From contig CAZNKO010000045.1 of NCBI GenBank assembly GCA_964573855.1, forward strand, positions 1 through 6,513: 6,513 nucleotides of DNA. Reading direction: 5' to 3'. The stretch comes from CAZNKO01 sp964573855. GTDB lineage: Bacteria; Patescibacteriota; Patescibacteriia; UBA9934; GWF2-40-263. The notes under the pieces are model-generated. The model had not been told where the DNA came from. It searched no databases and worked only from the letters and a program-made list of their open reading frames with translations. This document shows, piece after piece, positions 5,738-6,513 of this stretch. Numbering within the stretch: the stretch's first letter is position 1; every line of letters begins with the position of its first letter. Position numbers and translations under genes: made by a program.

Positions 5738-6028
5738 TTATTCGATCACCGCCATCACATCATCCATTTTGATGACGAGGTATTCCTCTTTGCCGGCCTT
5801 GACCTCATCCGGCGCATACTTTTTAAACACGACCTTATCCCCCACCTTCACTTCCATCGGCGTGCGCTTTCCATCCTCGAGAACACGGCCGGGACCGATC
5901 GCGATCACCTCCCCGCGTTCGGGCCGCTCTTTATCTACCGTCTCTGGAATAATGATGCCGGAGGCGGACGTTTCCTCGGCAGAAAGAGGTTTCACGATGA
6001 TATGATCACCAAGGGGGCGGAATTGCAT
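5738..6028 (-). CDS. groS: 10-kDa co-chaperonin GroES
   Basis: GroES forms the seven-membered lid that caps the GroEL cavity. The 96 residues match the usual length. RPLGDHIIVKPL (4-15) is the first strand pair. EETSASGIIIPETVDKERPE (18-37) is the mobile loop that docks on GroEL, with the hydrophobic III tripeptide where other GroES proteins have IVL. GEVIAIGPGRVLEDG and the terminal EEYLVIKMDDVMAVIE are typical. The start at 6028 fits the family (short lead MQFRPLGDH) but has no Shine-Dalgarno site (CACGCATCT before ATG). The leader upstream is unusually long and structured. It is the first gene of the groESL operon, followed by groEL after 4 bp. The promoter and CIRCE operator lie about 200-250 bp upstream. 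Confidence 0.97.
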   Translation of the reverse strand: MQFRPLGDHIIVKPLSAEETSASGIIIPETVDKERPERGEVIAIGPGRVLEDGKRTPMEVKVGDKVVFKKYAPDEVKAGKEEYLVIKMDDVMAVIE

Positions 6029-6039
6029 AGATGCGTGGC

Positions 6040-6195
6040 GTTCGGTGTTGCCTGACGTCTGACAAGCAACGTTCGGCTGACGGCAAAAAGTTCGTGTTCG
6101 CTTCGCTCACGTTCGTTTTTTCCCGAACCGCCGAAGGCGACGAACCTGTGCCCGCCAGACGAACGGCCAATCTTAGGCGTCAGTGGCCGCCGAAC
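6040..6195. repeat. Inverted-repeat-rich leader region upstream of groES
   Basis: On the plus strand GTTCG occurs five times on the left (6040, 6071, 6090, 6096, 6111), and CGAAC four times on the right (6124, 6141, 6160, 6191), with no mixing. The largest pairing is GTTCGGCTGACG (6071-6082) with CGTCAG...GCCGAAC (6178-6195, 5-nt bulge). Inside it are TCGCTTCG (6098-6105) against CGAAGGCGA (6132-6140, one bulge) and a short GTTCG/CGAAC hairpin (6111/6124). A separate near-palindrome centred on GACGTC lies at 6048-6065. If transcription begins near the CIRCE operator, this is the groES 5' untranslated region. I see no convincing gene in it. Confidence 0.6.
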
Positions 6196-6221
6196 ATTTC
6201 ATTAAATTATGAAAACAATAC

Positions 6222-6250
6222 GCTAGCAGTCCTCCTATTTGAGTGCTAGC
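6222..6250 (-). promoter_or_regulatory. CIRCE operator (HrcA repressor binding site)
   Basis: The arms CTAGCAGTC (6223-6231) and GAGTGCTAG (6241-6249) are separated by exactly 9 bp, the spacing of the CIRCE consensus TTAGCACTC-N9-GAGTGCTAA. The right arm matches 8 of 9 consensus positions. The left arm differs from its perfect complement at one base, and both outer ends extend by one pair (G6222, C6250). HrcA binds such sites and represses groESL and dnaK operons until heat shock. The predicted transcription start falls at the edge of the site, as in Bacillus. hrcA itself is not in this window. Confidence 0.92.
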
Positions 6251-6256
6251 GCGACC

Positions 6257-6285
6257 ATTTTGATGAATGGAATCAATGTTGTCAA
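6257..6285 (-). promoter_or_regulatory. Sigma70-type promoter for groESL
   Basis: A perfect -35 box TTGACA (6285-6280) is followed after 17 bp by CAAAAT (6262-6257), which matches 4 of 6 bases of the -10 consensus. Transcription would start near 6250, at the edge of the CIRCE operator, which fits HrcA repression. That leaves a leader of about 220 nt. The first base of the -35 box is also the last base of the 15-bp inverted repeat at 6285-6299. A CATAAT at 6211-6206 could be an alternative -10, but no matching -35 box is seen. Confidence 0.7.
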
Positions 6286-6419
6286 CCCCGTTAGAAGCCG
6301 TATGTGGCACACCTATGTTTTATAAGGCTAAAACCGATCAGTGGCATCCTGATCTGCCAAAGACAAACGAAAAAGATTTTTAGCCTAAAAATCTTTTTCG
6401 TTCAGGCTTCTAACGGGGT
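6285..6419. repeat. 135-bp MITE-like element with 15-bp terminal inverted repeats
   Basis: The ends are perfect inverted repeats: ACCCCGTTAGAAGCC (6285-6299) and its complement at 6405-6419. The interior has GATCAG/CTGATC (6336-6341 and 6349-6354), GGCTAAAA (6326-6333) complementary to TTTTAGCC (6378-6385), and a 37-bp palindrome (6366-6402). The right end overlaps the stop codon of the upstream gene by one base, and the left end abuts the groESL -35 box. No ORF of note is inside. It could be a small non-autonomous mobile element or a structured intergenic repeat. I see no obvious target-site duplication. Confidence 0.65.
6366..6402 (-). terminator. Palindromic hairpin, likely terminator of the upstream membrane-protein gene
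   Basis: Two perfect 18-base arms surround C6384. In either direction the core stem (GATTTTTAG and CTAAAAATC) is flanked by A5 before and T5 after, so it could stop transcription on both strands. It begins 16 bp beyond the stop codon of the minus-strand gene at 6419. The stem is mostly A-T, so strength is uncertain. Confidence 0.5.
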
Positions 6420-6513
6420 CAAGAGGCTTTTGAAGTGGTCTTTTGAAGGATGGCGATCGTGAAAAATCCGAGAGCAAGGCCGGGCCACAAACTCCAAAGA
6501 TAATGATCAAAAA
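6419..6513 (-). CDS. C-terminal end of a membrane protein (partial, gene continues outside the window)
   Basis: An open frame enters from the right edge and ends at TGA 6421-6419, giving 30 residues that begin FDHYLWSLWPG. It continues with LALGFFTIAIL, a plausible final membrane helix, and a polar tail QKTTSKAS. The DHYxW-x-L-x-x-G arrangement before a last helix reminds me of the C-termini of O-antigen ligase/polymerase-like (Wzy/WaaL) membrane proteins, but 30 residues are too few to assign a family. The same strand as the rest and a hairpin immediately downstream support a real gene end. It is probably not in the groESL transcript, which has its own promoter. Confidence 0.6.
   Translation of the reverse strand, partial: FDHYLWSLWPGLALGFFTIAILQKTTSKAS

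Noticed and set aside
4135..5772. 545-codon open frame on the plus strand
   Set aside because: It lies wholly antisense to groEL and groES, is rich in R/H/F/L with no recognisable motif, and reflects the codon bias of the real genes.
6206..6211. CATAAT as the groES -10 box
   Set aside because: It resembles the consensus (5 of 6) but has no -35 box at 16-18 bp; the TTGACA/CAAAAT pair fits the CIRCE position better. Kept only as an alternative.
6031..6249. 72-codon plus-strand frame upstream of groES
   Set aside because: It runs through the inverted repeats and the CIRCE operator on the opposite strand; the translation looks like read-out of repeat words, not a protein.
1..6513. tRNA, rRNA or riboswitch genes
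   Set aside because: I looked in the gaps for cloverleaf-like arms, CCA ends and known riboswitch cores and saw none that I could support.

Overview
The window looks like a chromosomal piece of a small-genome Candidate Phyla Radiation (Patescibacteria, probably Parcubacteria-like) bacterium. This assignment is an inference. It rests on the gene mix (a GxxExxY protein, a DUF4870-type membrane protein, a GIY-YIG fragment, a stand-alone TsaC), mostly weak or absent Shine-Dalgarno sites, and intergenic spaces filled with short repeats of kinds I associate with these genomes. No rRNA marker is present to settle it. Every supported gene is on the minus strand, so transcription runs from high to low coordinates.

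Right end to left: (1) the last 30 codons of an unidentified membrane protein (6419-6513); (2) a 390-bp gap holding a 135-bp element with 15-bp terminal inverted repeats, a sigma70-type promoter at the element's edge, a CIRCE operator (HrcA binding site) and a structured leader of about 200 nt; (3) the groES-groEL operon; (4) a repeat-rich spacer and a small DUF4870/Tic20-like membrane protein; (5) a nested inverted repeat, then prfB (release factor 2), which carries the classical +1 programmed frameshift. Its true start is at 3499, upstream of the long downstream-frame ORF; (6) a GxxExxY-family gene bracketed by ~30-bp inverted repeats; (7) an NAD-dependent sugar epimerase overlapping tsaC by an ATGA junction; (8) a dispersed-repeat fragment and a truncated GIY-YIG endonuclease gene.

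Functionally this is mostly housekeeping: protein folding under HrcA-type heat-shock control, translation termination with RF2 autoregulation, tRNA t6A synthesis (TsaC) and nucleotide-sugar metabolism. The genes need not form one pathway. The tight junctions (groES/groEL, epimerase/tsaC, and the small gaps prfB/GxxExxY/epimerase) suggest co-transcription of subsets.

The most unusual aspect is the repeat load. At least seven distinct repeat families occupy nearly every gap over 50 bp. One 25-bp imperfect palindrome sits inside two unrelated essential genes (tsaC and prfB), in opposite orientations and different reading frames, without breaking either one. This resembles the protein-coding palindromic elements known from Rickettsia.
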